Under the pieces are notes generated by a model. It did not search any database. It saw nothing but the letters and a program-made list of their open reading frames with translations, and was not told where the DNA came from. The translations under genes and the position numbers were made by a program. 64,000 nt of DNA from Planctomycetota bacterium (lineage in GTDB: Bacteria > Planctomycetota > UBA8742 > UBA2392), in the NCBI GenBank assembly GCA_016722065.1, contig JADKGX010000002.1, positions 744,001 through 808,000 of the forward strand, read 5' to 3'. Positions 35,405-44,000 of the stretch are shown one piece after another. Every line of letters starts with the position of its first letter. Position 1 is the first letter of the stretch.

Positions 35405-38400
35405 GTGCGCCCGCTGTTTGCGACCTACCCCGATGCCACGCGCGAAGAACTGAAGAAAGCCACCGACAACGTGGCGGCGCAACTGCGCAAACGCATTCAG
35501 CAGCTGGCGGCCGAGCCCCGGCAGGAAGACCTGGCCCAGTTGCTGTTTGCCCCGCACGTGACAGAACAACGCGTGCAGGTGCAGTTGCAACTCAAGCGCC
35601 GCAACTTTGCCGCCAGCTATCTGTTTGCAATCTATGAGTCGCTGGGCCGCCGCGTTGCGTTTGCACCGCGCCTGCCCGACGTGCATTTTACGCTGGAGCC
35701 AGGCCAGGAGCTTGCCCAGCGCGCCGCCGAAGTGCTGGGTGCGCACTACCGTAAACTCGAACGCGACGAAGTCGACTTCCAGCCCGATTGGCACGCCCCG
35801 CGCGGCGAAAGCTGGATCGGCCACGTCTCCTTGAACATCGAAATCGACGCGCTGGCCCGCAAATCAGAAAAGCAGGAACGCGAAGCCGTGGCCGGTTACA
35901 AGGCCGAAGCCGGTGGCGCCGAACTGCAGCGCGTGGGCCGCAACCTGTGCGAGGCTTATCCCGAGGACCTGCAGCGAGCCGTGCTGCGCGAACAGGACGT
36001 AGCCGAGTTGCAGCGCCTGTTGTGGTCCAACGACCGCCGCCCGCTGCTGCTGCTGGGCCGGCCCGGCGCGGGCAAGACCGCGCTGCTGCATGAAGCACTG
36101 CGGCGCACCATGGAAGCCGGGCGCGTCACCAAGGGCGGGGCGCGCCAGCTTTGGCTGGTGTCGCCGCAACGCCTGATCTCGGGCATGAGTTACGTGGGCC
36201 AGTGGGAAAACCGCATCAACAACATTCTGGCCGAGTGCCGGCGCAAGCGGCACATTCTTTACTTTGACGACTTTCTGGGTTTGTTCCGGGCCGGCGTTTC
36301 CTCCAGTTCGCGCTTGAGCGTGGCCAACGTGCTTCGCCCCCACGCCGAACGCCGCGAAGTACGCGTGCTGGCGGAAATGACACCGGAAGCCTTTGCGGTT
36401 CTCAGTGAACAAGACCGCGCCTGGGCGGACCTGTTTCATGTACTGCACGTGCATGAGCCCCCAGAGGCCGATTCCTGGCGTATTCTGTTGCAGGCCCAGC
36501 GCGAACTGGAAGCCCGCCACGGCGCGCGCTTTGACATGGAAGCCTTGCCCGCGGTGATGGACCTGACACGGCGCTATCGCCGCGAGGAAGCCTTTCCGGG
36601 CAAGGCCGCGGCCTTTCTGGGCCAGCTTGCCAACAAGCACCGCAACGGCGCCGTTTCGCGCGCAGACGTGCTGCGCGAGTTTGAAGCCCGCAGCGGCCTT
36701 TCGGTTACGTTTCTGGACGAACGGGCTGAGCTGCCCCGCGCCGAGATTCTGGCCGGGCTGCGCCAGCGCGTGATCGGCCAGGACCCCGCCGTGGATGCGC
36801 TGGCCAACGCCGTTTCCGTGGCCAAGGCGCGCCTGAACGACCCCGAGCGCCCGCTGGGAACTTTCCTGTTCCTGGGCCCCACCGGCACCGGCAAAACCCA
36901 GTGCGCCAAGGCCCTGGCCGCCTGGCTGTATGGCGACGAATCCAGCCTGCTGCGTTTCGACATGAACGAGTTCGTCGATGGCCACGCCGTGGCGCGCCTG
37001 GCCGGCACCATGGCCGAGGCCGAAGGCCTGCTGACCGGGGCCGTGCGGCGGCGCCCTTTTGCCACGATCCTGTTTGACGAAATCGAAAAGGCCCATCCCT
37101 CAGCCTTTGACCTGCTGTTGCAGGTGCTGGGCGAAGGCCGCCTGACTGACACCTTGGGCCGCACAGCCGATTTCACCAACTGCATGATTGTGCTGACCAG
37201 CAACCTGGGCGCGCAGCAGGCCGACGGCGGCCTGGGTTTTTCGGGCCACGAGTTGCGCGGCAGTGAAGCCTACACCCAGGCCGCGCGGCGGTTTTTCCGG
37301 CCCGAGTTCTTCAACCGGCTGGACTACATTGTGCCCTTTGCGCCGCTGCCCCACGAACAGGTCGAAAGCATCGCCCGTGGCCTGATTCGCGGTGTGCTGT
37401 CGCGCGAAGGCCTGTCGCGCCGCCTGTGCGCGCTGCATGTCGAACCCGCCGCCATGCAGGCCGTGGTCGACCAGGGCTATCATCCGGCTTTGGGTGCCCG
37501 CGCCATCAAGCGCGCGATTGAAAACCAGTTGACCCGCCCGCTGGCAGAACAGCTGGCGGCCCTGGCCCCTGAAATGCCCACGCTGCTGCGGCTGGGCGCC
37601 CAGGGCGGCCAACTTGTGGCGGGCGTGTTTCCGCTGGCACCGGCGGCCGTGCGGCCTGGTACATGCGCGGCACTGGATTACGCAAAGCCCGACGCCTGTG
37701 TGGCGCAGATCGACAACGTGCTGAACCAGGCCGAACAATGGCTGGAGGATTCACGCCCCACCGGCGCGATCTCTGGCCGCGATGTTTCGCCGCAACAGCG
37801 ACGCTATTTTGCCGTGCGCCACGCCTTTGAATGGCTGGATCAGGCCGTGGAGCGCTTTGTGGTCGGTGCCCGCGCGCAGGCAGATCGCCCCGCACCCCGC
37901 GCCGAAGACGGGGCCTCGGCCCGCATGAAGGATCGCGGCCGGCCACCCGCCGAAATGGAATGGGACAGCGTGCCCGCCCAGACCTGGCGCAGCGCGCGCG
38001 GCGAAAGCGACCTGCGCGCCTTGCTGGCAGGCCAGGAGATCGACCCCGCCCGACACCAGCATGAAGACCGCCTGCGCTTTCTGGTGGCGGCTGCGGCGCA
38101 GCTTCGCTTGATGCTGGTGCACCCACCCGGCGAGCAACGCGTGCTGTTTACCGTGCGCACACTGGACGGCCACAGCCACCCTATCGCAGCAGCCCACGCC
38201 GGCGCCGTGCAGCAAATGGCGCGCAGGCGCTTTGAACTGGAAGTCGATTCGCTGCCTTCGCCCCAGCTTGGCCTGTATGGCTTTGTCGCGCGCGGGGACC
38301 TGGCTGCGGCGTTACTGCAACCGGAATCGGGCACACTTTTGCTCTGGCACGAAAACGAACTTGCGCTGGGGCTGGTTCAGGTGCAGGGCCTGGATGCCAC

Positions 38401-38581
38401 CGGCGACCCGTCGGCTGCCATGCTGCAAGCGCCGGACCCTACGCCCGGCCCGGTGCTGCGCGTGTGGCTGGGCCAACGCTGCCTGGATGTGCGCAGCGGC
38501 ACGGTTTCGCGCACACGCCCGCCGCTTGCGTTGATGCAAGTGTGGGCTGCTGGCGACCTGGAACTGGGGGGCACGCCATGA
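35405..38581 (+). CDS. Clp-like double AAA+ ATPase with release-factor-like tail (paralog 2)
   Basis: 1058 residues from the first usable GTG after the TAG; the full frame from 35342 would be about 1079. AAA-1 has GRPGAGKT and LISGMSYVGQWE, the aromatic pore loop, but Walker B is YFDDF, Glu replaced by Asp. AAA-2 has GPTGTGKT, ILFDEIEKAH, LTSNLG, FNRLD and GARAIKR, lacks GYVG and carries GLGFSG as a ClpP-docking-like loop. The C-terminal 330 residues again recall a release factor without GGQ: MARRRFELEVDS, LLQPESGTLLLW and CLDVRSGTVS. The stop TGA overlaps the ATG of paralog 3 (ATGA), so the three genes are translationally coupled. Probable unfoldase partner of paralogs 1 and 3. Confidence 0.85.
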   Translation: MRPLFATYPDATREELKKATDNVAAQLRKRIQQLAAEPRQEDLAQLLFAPHVTEQRVQVQLQLKRRNFAASYLFAIYESLGRRVAFAPRLPDVHFTLEPGQELAQRAAEVLGAHYRKLERDEVDFQPDWHAPRGESWIGHVSLNIEIDALARKSEKQEREAVAGYKAEAGGAELQRVGRNLCEAYPEDLQRAVLREQDVAELQRLLWSNDRRPLLLLGRPGAGKTALLHEALRRTMEAGRVTKGGARQLWLVSPQRLISGMSYVGQWENRINNILAECRRKRHILYFDDFLGLFRAGVSSSSRLSVANVLRPHAERREVRVLAEMTPEAFAVLSEQDRAWADLFHVLHVHEPPEADSWRILLQAQRELEARHGARFDMEALPAVMDLTRRYRREEAFPGKAAAFLGQLANKHRNGAVSRADVLREFEARSGLSVTFLDERAELPRAEILAGLRQRVIGQDPAVDALANAVSVAKARLNDPERPLGTFLFLGPTGTGKTQCAKALAAWLYGDESSLLRFDMNEFVDGHAVARLAGTMAEAEGLLTGAVRRRPFATILFDEIEKAHPSAFDLLLQVLGEGRLTDTLGRTADFTNCMIVLTSNLGAQQADGGLGFSGHELRGSEAYTQAARRFFRPEFFNRLDYIVPFAPLPHEQVESIARGLIRGVLSREGLSRRLCALHVEPAAMQAVVDQGYHPALGARAIKRAIENQLTRPLAEQLAALAPEMPTLLRLGAQGGQLVAGVFPLAPAAVRPGTCAALDYAKPDACVAQIDNVLNQAEQWLEDSRPTGAISGRDVSPQQRRYFAVRHAFEWLDQAVERFVVGARAQADRPAPRAEDGASARMKDRGRPPAEMEWDSVPAQTWRSARGESDLRALLAGQEIDPARHQHEDRLRFLVAAAAQLRLMLVHPPGEQRVLFTVRTLDGHSHPIAAAHAGAVQQMARRRFELEVDSLPSPQLGLYGFVARGDLAAALLQPESGTLLLWHENELALGLVQVQGLDATGDPSAAMLQAPDPTPGPVLRVWLGQRCLDVRSGTVSRTRPPLALMQVWAAGDLELGGTP

Positions 38582-40830
38582 GTACCACACGCCTGCAGGT
38601 TCTGGTGTGGCACGACGACGGCGGGCTGTGCCACGGCGTGCTGACCGAACGACCCGAGATCGCGGCCGTTGCCGCCACTCCAGCCGATGTGATCAGCCAG
38701 ATTCGCGAATACCTGATGTACCTGCTGAAGGAAGAGACCTGGGACTTTCCGTTTGATCCCATGTCCGAGCCGGCCCTGCGCAGCATCAGTGTCGAGGTAC
38801 GGCCCGAGTACGCCGACCGCGGGCGCCGCTTTCCAGTCGAGCACCCGGTGCGCATGACCTTTCCCTGTGTGCGCGGCGAATATGCCGGCGGCATGAAGGC
38901 CTGCGTGATTCCCACCCTGGGCCTTTGGTTCAGCTTTGACGACGAAGCGCGCCTTTCGGAACTGGCCCAGCACTACGTGGCCGAAGCCCTGCGCGGAAGC
39001 ACCCCCCAGCGCGTGGCGCGTTTCTTGCCGCCACTGGATTGCGAGCTGCGGTCGCTGGTGATCAACGCCCGTGAAGACGAGCAGCAAAAGCAGCGCCGCC
39101 AATGGCCCGCCCTGGAGGCAGTGGCCGAGCCCCTGGGCGAACGCAGCCAGCGCCGCCGCCTTTCACGCGCCTTTGAGCGCGAATCCGAGATCGCTGATCT
39201 GGTGCGCCGCGTGCACAAGGACCGGGCCTCGGTGCTGCTGGTTGGCGAGCCCGGCATTGGCAAGACCGCCCTGCTGGCCAGTGCAGTGCGCGAAATCGAA
39301 CGCACCCAGGCCCGCGAAAGTGGCGAAGGCAGCCTGCGGCTGTTCTGGCAGACTGCGGCCTCGCGCCTGATTGCGGGCATGCAGTACCTGGGGCAGTGGG
39401 AAGAACGCCTGGAAGGCGTGATTGCCAACCTGGCCGATTTTGACGGCGTGCTGTGCATCGAGAATCTGCTCGAACTTCTGCGTGTGGGCGGCGTGGGTGC
39501 TGCTGATTCCGTGGGGGCGTTTCTGGTGCCCTATCTGCGCCACCGCGAACTGCGCCTGGTGGGCGAGGCCACGCCCGAGGAACTGGATGCCTGCCGCCGC
39601 CTGCTGCCTTCGCTGGTGGATTCCATGCAGGTGCAGCGCCTGAAGCCCTTTGATGCCGCGGCCTCGCAACGCGTGCTGGCCAAACTTGCCGACGCCACGG
39701 CCCGTAACCTACGCACCGAATACGCCGCCGACGTGCCCCCAACTCTGGTGCGGCTGTACCGCCGTTTTGCGCCCTATGAGGCCTTTCCGGGCAAGCCGGC
39801 GGCGCTGTTGCAACGCCTTTTGCAAGACGGCGCCGTGGCCGGCCGCAGGCTGGATGTCACGACCGTGTTGCAGGGGTTCACGCGCCAGACCGGTCTGCCC
39901 GAGTTTCTGCTGCGCGACGACCTGACCCTGCAACAGGACGACCTGCTGCAACGCCTGGGCCAGCGCGTGATGGGCCAGGCCGCTGCCTGCCGTGTGGCCT
40001 CTGGTCTTGTCACCACGTTCAAGGCCGGCTTGAACGACCCGGCGCGACCACTGGGCGTGCTGCTGTTTGCCGGCCCTACCGGCGTGGGCAAAACGGAACT
40101 GGCCAAGACGCTGGCCGCGGAGCTGTTCGGCCACGGCGACAAAGCCGAGCGCATGATCCGGCTGGACATGAGTGAGTACGCCACAGCAGGCAGCGCGCAG
40201 CGGCTGGTAACAGACGATACCGGCCAGCCCAGTGAATTGATTCGCCGCGTGCGCGAGCAGCCCTTCTGCCTGGTGCTGCTGGATGAAGTAGAGAAAGCCG
40301 CACCCGAGGTGTTTGATCTGCTGCTGGGGGTGTTTGACGAAGGCCGCCTGACAGACCGCTTCGGGCGCGTGACCAATTTTCGCAGCAGCGTGATCGTGAT
40401 GACCAGCAACCTGGGCGCAACGCAGGAAGACCTGATGGGCTTTGGCAAGCCGCGCCAGCCCGACTACGCGGCTGTCGTCATGCGCCACTTCCGGCCTGAG
40501 TTCTTCAACCGGCTGGATGCCGTGGTGCCCTTTGCACCCCTGGAACAAGTCACGATTCTGGCGATTGCTGAAAAAGAACTGCAGGCGCTTTCACGCCGCG
40601 AAGGTCTGCTGCGCGGAGGCGGCACGCTGGTCTGGACCCCGGCATTGGCCGCCGCCGTGGCAGCCGCCGGCTTTGACCGCCGCTTTGGTGCAAGGCCGCT
40701 GCAACGCGCACTGGAAACGCTCGTGGTGACGCCACTGGCCCGGCGCATCGCGCAGGAACCATCCCTGGCCACCCGCCCGCTGCACCTGGACATTGACCAG
40801 ACGGGCAGGCTGGTCGTCACCCCGGCGTGA
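38578..40830 (+). CDS. Clp-like double AAA+ ATPase without tail (paralog 3)
   Basis: 750 residues, same plan as the two preceding genes but ending right after AAA-2. The N-domain begins LQVLVWHDDGG. AAA-1 has GEPGIGKT (about 222) and LIAGMQYLGQWEERL, with a degenerate Walker B (CIENLLEL). AAA-2 has GPTGVGKT (about 498), LVLLDEVEKAA, MTSNLG, FNRLD and GARPLQRA; its GYVG loop is absent and LMGFGK occupies the ClpP-docking position. The ATG at 38578 follows GGGGGG at good spacing and overlaps the previous stop. A longer in-frame upstream start would run inside paralog 2 and is rejected. It may form a mixed hexamer with the other two, which is untested. Confidence 0.87.
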   Translation: MSTTRLQVLVWHDDGGLCHGVLTERPEIAAVAATPADVISQIREYLMYLLKEETWDFPFDPMSEPALRSISVEVRPEYADRGRRFPVEHPVRMTFPCVRGEYAGGMKACVIPTLGLWFSFDDEARLSELAQHYVAEALRGSTPQRVARFLPPLDCELRSLVINAREDEQQKQRRQWPALEAVAEPLGERSQRRRLSRAFERESEIADLVRRVHKDRASVLLVGEPGIGKTALLASAVREIERTQARESGEGSLRLFWQTAASRLIAGMQYLGQWEERLEGVIANLADFDGVLCIENLLELLRVGGVGAADSVGAFLVPYLRHRELRLVGEATPEELDACRRLLPSLVDSMQVQRLKPFDAAASQRVLAKLADATARNLRTEYAADVPPTLVRLYRRFAPYEAFPGKPAALLQRLLQDGAVAGRRLDVTTVLQGFTRQTGLPEFLLRDDLTLQQDDLLQRLGQRVMGQAAACRVASGLVTTFKAGLNDPARPLGVLLFAGPTGVGKTELAKTLAAELFGHGDKAERMIRLDMSEYATAGSAQRLVTDDTGQPSELIRRVREQPFCLVLLDEVEKAAPEVFDLLLGVFDEGRLTDRFGRVTNFRSSVIVMTSNLGATQEDLMGFGKPRQPDYAAVVMRHFRPEFFNRLDAVVPFAPLEQVTILAIAEKELQALSRREGLLRGGGTLVWTPALAAAVAAAGFDRRFGARPLQRALETLVVTPLARRIAQEPSLATRPLHLDIDQTGRLVVTPA

Positions 40831-40903
40831 TGGCGCCCCCGGTTTGTTGATCACTTCACGCGGCGCTTACCGGCCCCTGATGGCGGCGGGATACGCTTAC
40901 GCC

Positions 40904-41128
40904 ATGAAAACAGAACCGGAACCTGCGTTTGCATACTTCAGCCATGCGAGGCGGGCGCTGGGCGCACTGGCGCTGACGGCGCTGGGCGCGCTGGTGATGA
41001 TTGGCTTGATTCCGTTGTTGGCCGGGCGAACTTCCGGCAACAAGGTCGACCAGCCTGCGGCCAGCACAGCCACAACCCCGCCCGCGGGGGCGACGGCAAC
41101 TGCGTGGTCCACAGACAAACCCAGATAA
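40904..41128 (+). CDS. Small single-pass membrane protein (hypothetical)
   Basis: 74 residues: a short polar N-terminus, one membrane helix (about 20-40, LGALALTALGALVMIGLIPLL) and a Thr/Ala tail. The last 18 codons, including the stop, lie in the GC-hairpin repeat that also occurs at 23454, so the C-terminus is borrowed from the repeat. No ribosome-binding sequence is evident. Doubtful but plausible small protein. Confidence 0.4.
   Translation: MKTEPEPAFAYFSHARRALGALALTALGALVMIGLIPLLAGRTSGNKVDQPAASTATTPPAGATATAWSTDKPR
41075..41127 (+). repeat. Copy of GC hairpin plus CGACGGCAACTGCGTGG repeat
   Basis: CCCCGCCCGCGGGGG followed by CGACGGCAACTGCGTGGTCC and ACAGACAAACCCAGATAA, the same order as at 23454-23516. 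It supplies the end of the small upstream reading frame. Confidence 0.75.
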
Positions 41129-41208
41129 ACCGTGCAGGCAGCGCCAACCACCGCATGGAACGCCAAGCGCAAGAGAGCGGCACAGCCCCGCCCAACACTT
41201 GCTTCGGG

Positions 41209-42093
41209 TTAATCGGCGTGGTTGCCCGGGTTGGGGCTGGCGAAATCAATCAGGTTGATCGTGTAGGCGCTGAACAGCGGGCGGTACAAAAACCCTAAAC
41301 CGGGGCCAAACCAGCGCAGCAGCGGCGGCAGGCGCCCCGAACGGGCAAAAATCATGCGCGGAAAACTGCGCGAAATGCGCACGCGCGCACCCCTGGCCCA
41401 GGCCTCTACATCACGCGCTTTGCGCACCGACCACGTGAACCGGGCCGCAAAATGCCGCATCGCGTCGTGGTGACTCTGGTGGCGCAACACCAGCGGCGAC
41501 ATCGCATCAAAGGCCAGGCGCGCCCCGGGCAAACCTTGCGCGATCATGCCAAACAGGCGCTGCACTTCGGTCTCGGTCCAGTACACCAGCACGCCTTCGC
41601 TGGCAATGAAGACCGGGCCGTTGCCGATTTCGCGCACCGCATGCATCCAGTCCGGTTGCAGGGCAGATGCCGCGACCAGCCGGCGACGTGGCATCTCTGG
41701 AAAGAAGTGGCGGCGTAACTCGGCTACTTCAGGCAGTTCAACGGAAACCCAGTTCACGCGGCCGTTGTCAACGCGGCGAAAGCGGTCGTTCAGGCCGGCG
41801 CCAAGTTCCACCACCGTGCCCCCGGGGTGCCGCCGCAAAAACCGGCGCACCCAGGTGTCCACCAGCGCGCCACGGACGCAGCAACCCAGTTGTGTGGCCT
41901 GGGCGCGGCGTAGAAGCGAAAAATCGAAGTCCAGGGCGTTGGCGACTTCCAGCGCGCTGGGGTCGTACAGCACGGGGTCTGCGCGCAGCGATTCCTGGGC
42001 GCGGGCCCACAGCGGCACAAGCAAGGTCAGTGCAACCGGGCTCAAGTGCAAAGGCGAGTGTCGCAACGGGTTGGTGGTGAACTGCGGCGCCAT
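41209..42093 (-). CDS. SAM-dependent methyltransferase, leucine carboxyl methyltransferase-like
   Basis: 294-residue class I methyltransferase of the LCM/PPM-type family, whose bacterial members are O-methyltransferases of polyketides and other small molecules. VVELGAGLNDR is the SAM-binding motif I, VSVELPEVAELRR the motif II acidic strand, and FIASEGVLVYWTETEVQRLF matches the family's post-III signature. Substrate unknown, no secondary-metabolite genes nearby. Start at 42093 is the only good one. The 160 bp upstream to the next stop hold no gene. Confidence 0.87.
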   Translation of the reverse strand: MAPQFTTNPLRHSPLHLSPVALTLLVPLWARAQESLRADPVLYDPSALEVANALDFDFSLLRRAQATQLGCCVRGALVDTWVRRFLRRHPGGTVVELGAGLNDRFRRVDNGRVNWVSVELPEVAELRRHFFPEMPRRRLVAASALQPDWMHAVREIGNGPVFIASEGVLVYWTETEVQRLFGMIAQGLPGARLAFDAMSPLVLRHQSHHDAMRHFAARFTWSVRKARDVEAWARGARVRISRSFPRMIFARSGRLPPLLRWFGPGLGFLYRPLFSAYTINLIDFASPNPGNHAD

Positions 42094-42255
42094 GGCCGCA
42101 GCCTAGCGCCGCAATATGCCGGCGCAATGTATGACCCCGGGCGTGGCGCGACTTGCAGAGCCGGTGCCTGCTGGCCAACCGGCGTTAACGCTGACCCCGC
42201 CTTTGCAGGTGGGGCCGAGGTACGTGTACACAGCCACGCGACCGGAACTGGTGGG

Positions 42256-42350
42256 CTACTTCTTCTGGATTGCCACCGACAGCGATTGCGCCAGCGCCGT
42301 GCCGTCCACCCGCAGGCGCGCTTTGGCAAGGTCGGCTTCATTGCTGACTT
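42256..42350 (-). other. Probable true 3' end of the neighbouring secreted protein, in another frame
   Basis: After the annotated stop of the following gene, the other frame continues to a TAG at 42256-42258 as ASISLKVSNEADLAKARLRV and further coding-like codons (TALAQSLSVAIQKK). Inserting one base near 42381-42388 joins it to the upstream frame. Confidence 0.5.
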
Positions 42351-43910
42351 TCAGGCTGATGCTGGCTTGCCAGGTGGCCAGGGCTCCGTCATGTCCTTGT
42401 GCAGCAGCTCAAAGCGATACTCCCACTGTTCATCCAGCGGCAGGGTGGTGGCCGATGCGCAAAGCTGATGGCGGAAAACCAGCCGCACAAACGAATCCTC
42501 GACCACACATTTTTCCAGGCCGGGAATGCGCGCGCTGGGTAACAACCCGCGGCCAACCTCATGCCAGCCCAGGGGCGCGCGTTCTTTTTCCAGCACCCGG
42601 CGAACTTCCGGCGAAAGGTTCGCCAGGTTCAAATCGCGCTTGCCACGGCGCACCACGCGCAGGCTGACATCGCCGGCACTCAGGCCGGAATGAAGCAGAA
42701 AGCCGGCTTCCAGCTTCACGTCAGCGTTGATCAGGTTGGCATTTGCGGCCTTGCGGCTTGTGGCGGTGGCGCTTGCGCTGTGCACGAACTCAAACATCGG
42801 CGGTGCCTGCACAAACACCCAGTGCGAAAAGCCTTTGTAGGTAGTCGTCTCTTTCACGCTGTTGGTGTAGGTGATGACCAGACGATAGCGGTTGATGCCG
42901 GGCCGCGCGCCGCGCAGGCGAAGGTCGTTCCAGGGTTCGCCGTCGCCAGGGATCGGCACTTCAAAGTGGTTCAGCACGGTTTCGGCTTCGCCTTGCAGGT
43001 GGCTGTGTTCCACTTGCACCTTCATGTTGGCCAGTTTGGCGGGCAGAGATTTGATCTGGAATGCCAGGTCGACAAAGTGGTCCGCGCGGGCGGCAAAATC
43101 GGCATAGTTCAACACGCGGTCGCAACGCTCGCCCAGAAACGCCGCGAAAATCACCGGCACTTCGGTGCGCATGTCTTCGAACTCCAGCGCCGCGCCGTCT
43201 TTGGCAGTGTCGCCTTCATCGAAGTAGACCCGCAGGCGCGTGATCGCCACGGCCTGGTCTTCCATTTGCTTGCGAATCGAAGCAGGAATGCTCAGTGATA
43301 CCGGGTCGCCAAAATCACGCGCCGGGGCATCGGCAGTGGGTTCGGGCTTGGGTTCGGGCTTGGGTTCGGGCTTGGGTTCGGGCAGAACAAGCGGCACGGA
43401 AACGCCGGCGCTTTGGCAGCCGGCCAGTTGCATGGTCACTGCGCCCGCGCTGATTTGCTTGACCAAGCCGCCGCAGGGAACCTGCTTGCTGTACCAGACC
43501 TCCGCCTTTGTGGTTTCGGCACCGGTGCCTGCAGTCCAGCCTGCCACGCGGCAAGCCAGCTTGACGCCGTTGATGGTGATTTCTTCGTCGCGCCAGGTGG
43601 CGCTTTCGCCGGGCTGGTACACCAGGCGAATGTCGGCCGCAGGCTTCTTTTCAATCAGCCGCACAATCGGGTCTTTGCCCGCGGGCAGAATGATGTGTTT
43701 GTAACTGATGGCGCCGTTATCCACCGCCGAAACCTCAAAGCGCAGGCCGGGGCCATCTTTGGTGGTGTATTGCACCCAATCGCCAACAGCCGTTTGCGCC
43801 CAGGTGCTGGCCCATTGTTCCTGGGCACGAACAAGTGCCACCTGGCTGAAACAGGCGCAAAACAACGCCGCAAGCGCGGCCGCAGGCACGCGGATTGACC
43901 GGGATTTCAT
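42351..43910 (-). CDS. Secreted protein of unknown function, C-terminus frameshifted
   Basis: 519 residues. A signal peptide (AALAALFCACFSQVALVRA) leads to a mature beta-rich region (GDWVQYTTKDG, VWYSKQVPCGGLVKQI, resembling uncharacterised planctomycete secreted proteins), a linker of EPKP repeats near residues 175-190 and a large C-terminal region. Cys residues are few. Hexamer-type GGGTTCGGGCTT DNA repeats encode the linker. The ending HKDMTEPWPPGKPASA looks unlike a natural C-terminus, while a different frame continues with coding-like sequence to 42256, so a one-base deletion near 42385 is likely. Function unknown. Confidence 0.65.
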   Translation of the reverse strand: MKSRSIRVPAAALAALFCACFSQVALVRAQEQWASTWAQTAVGDWVQYTTKDGPGLRFEVSAVDNGAISYKHIILPAGKDPIVRLIEKKPAADIRLVYQPGESATWRDEEITINGVKLACRVAGWTAGTGAETTKAEVWYSKQVPCGGLVKQISAGAVTMQLAGCQSAGVSVPLVLPEPKPEPKPEPKPEPTADAPARDFGDPVSLSIPASIRKQMEDQAVAITRLRVYFDEGDTAKDGAALEFEDMRTEVPVIFAAFLGERCDRVLNYADFAARADHFVDLAFQIKSLPAKLANMKVQVEHSHLQGEAETVLNHFEVPIPGDGEPWNDLRLRGARPGINRYRLVITYTNSVKETTTYKGFSHWVFVQAPPMFEFVHSASATATSRKAANANLINADVKLEAGFLLHSGLSAGDVSLRVVRRGKRDLNLANLSPEVRRVLEKERAPLGWHEVGRGLLPSARIPGLEKCVVEDSFVRLVFRHQLCASATTLPLDEQWEYRFELLHKDMTEPWPPGKPASA

Positions 43911-44000
43911 GCAGGGCTCCTGAACACGCGGTGGAACACTTGTTGAAACGATTCTACGGCCTAACTTGCCGGGACATTGTACGACCGTAAAGTCGTTTTC

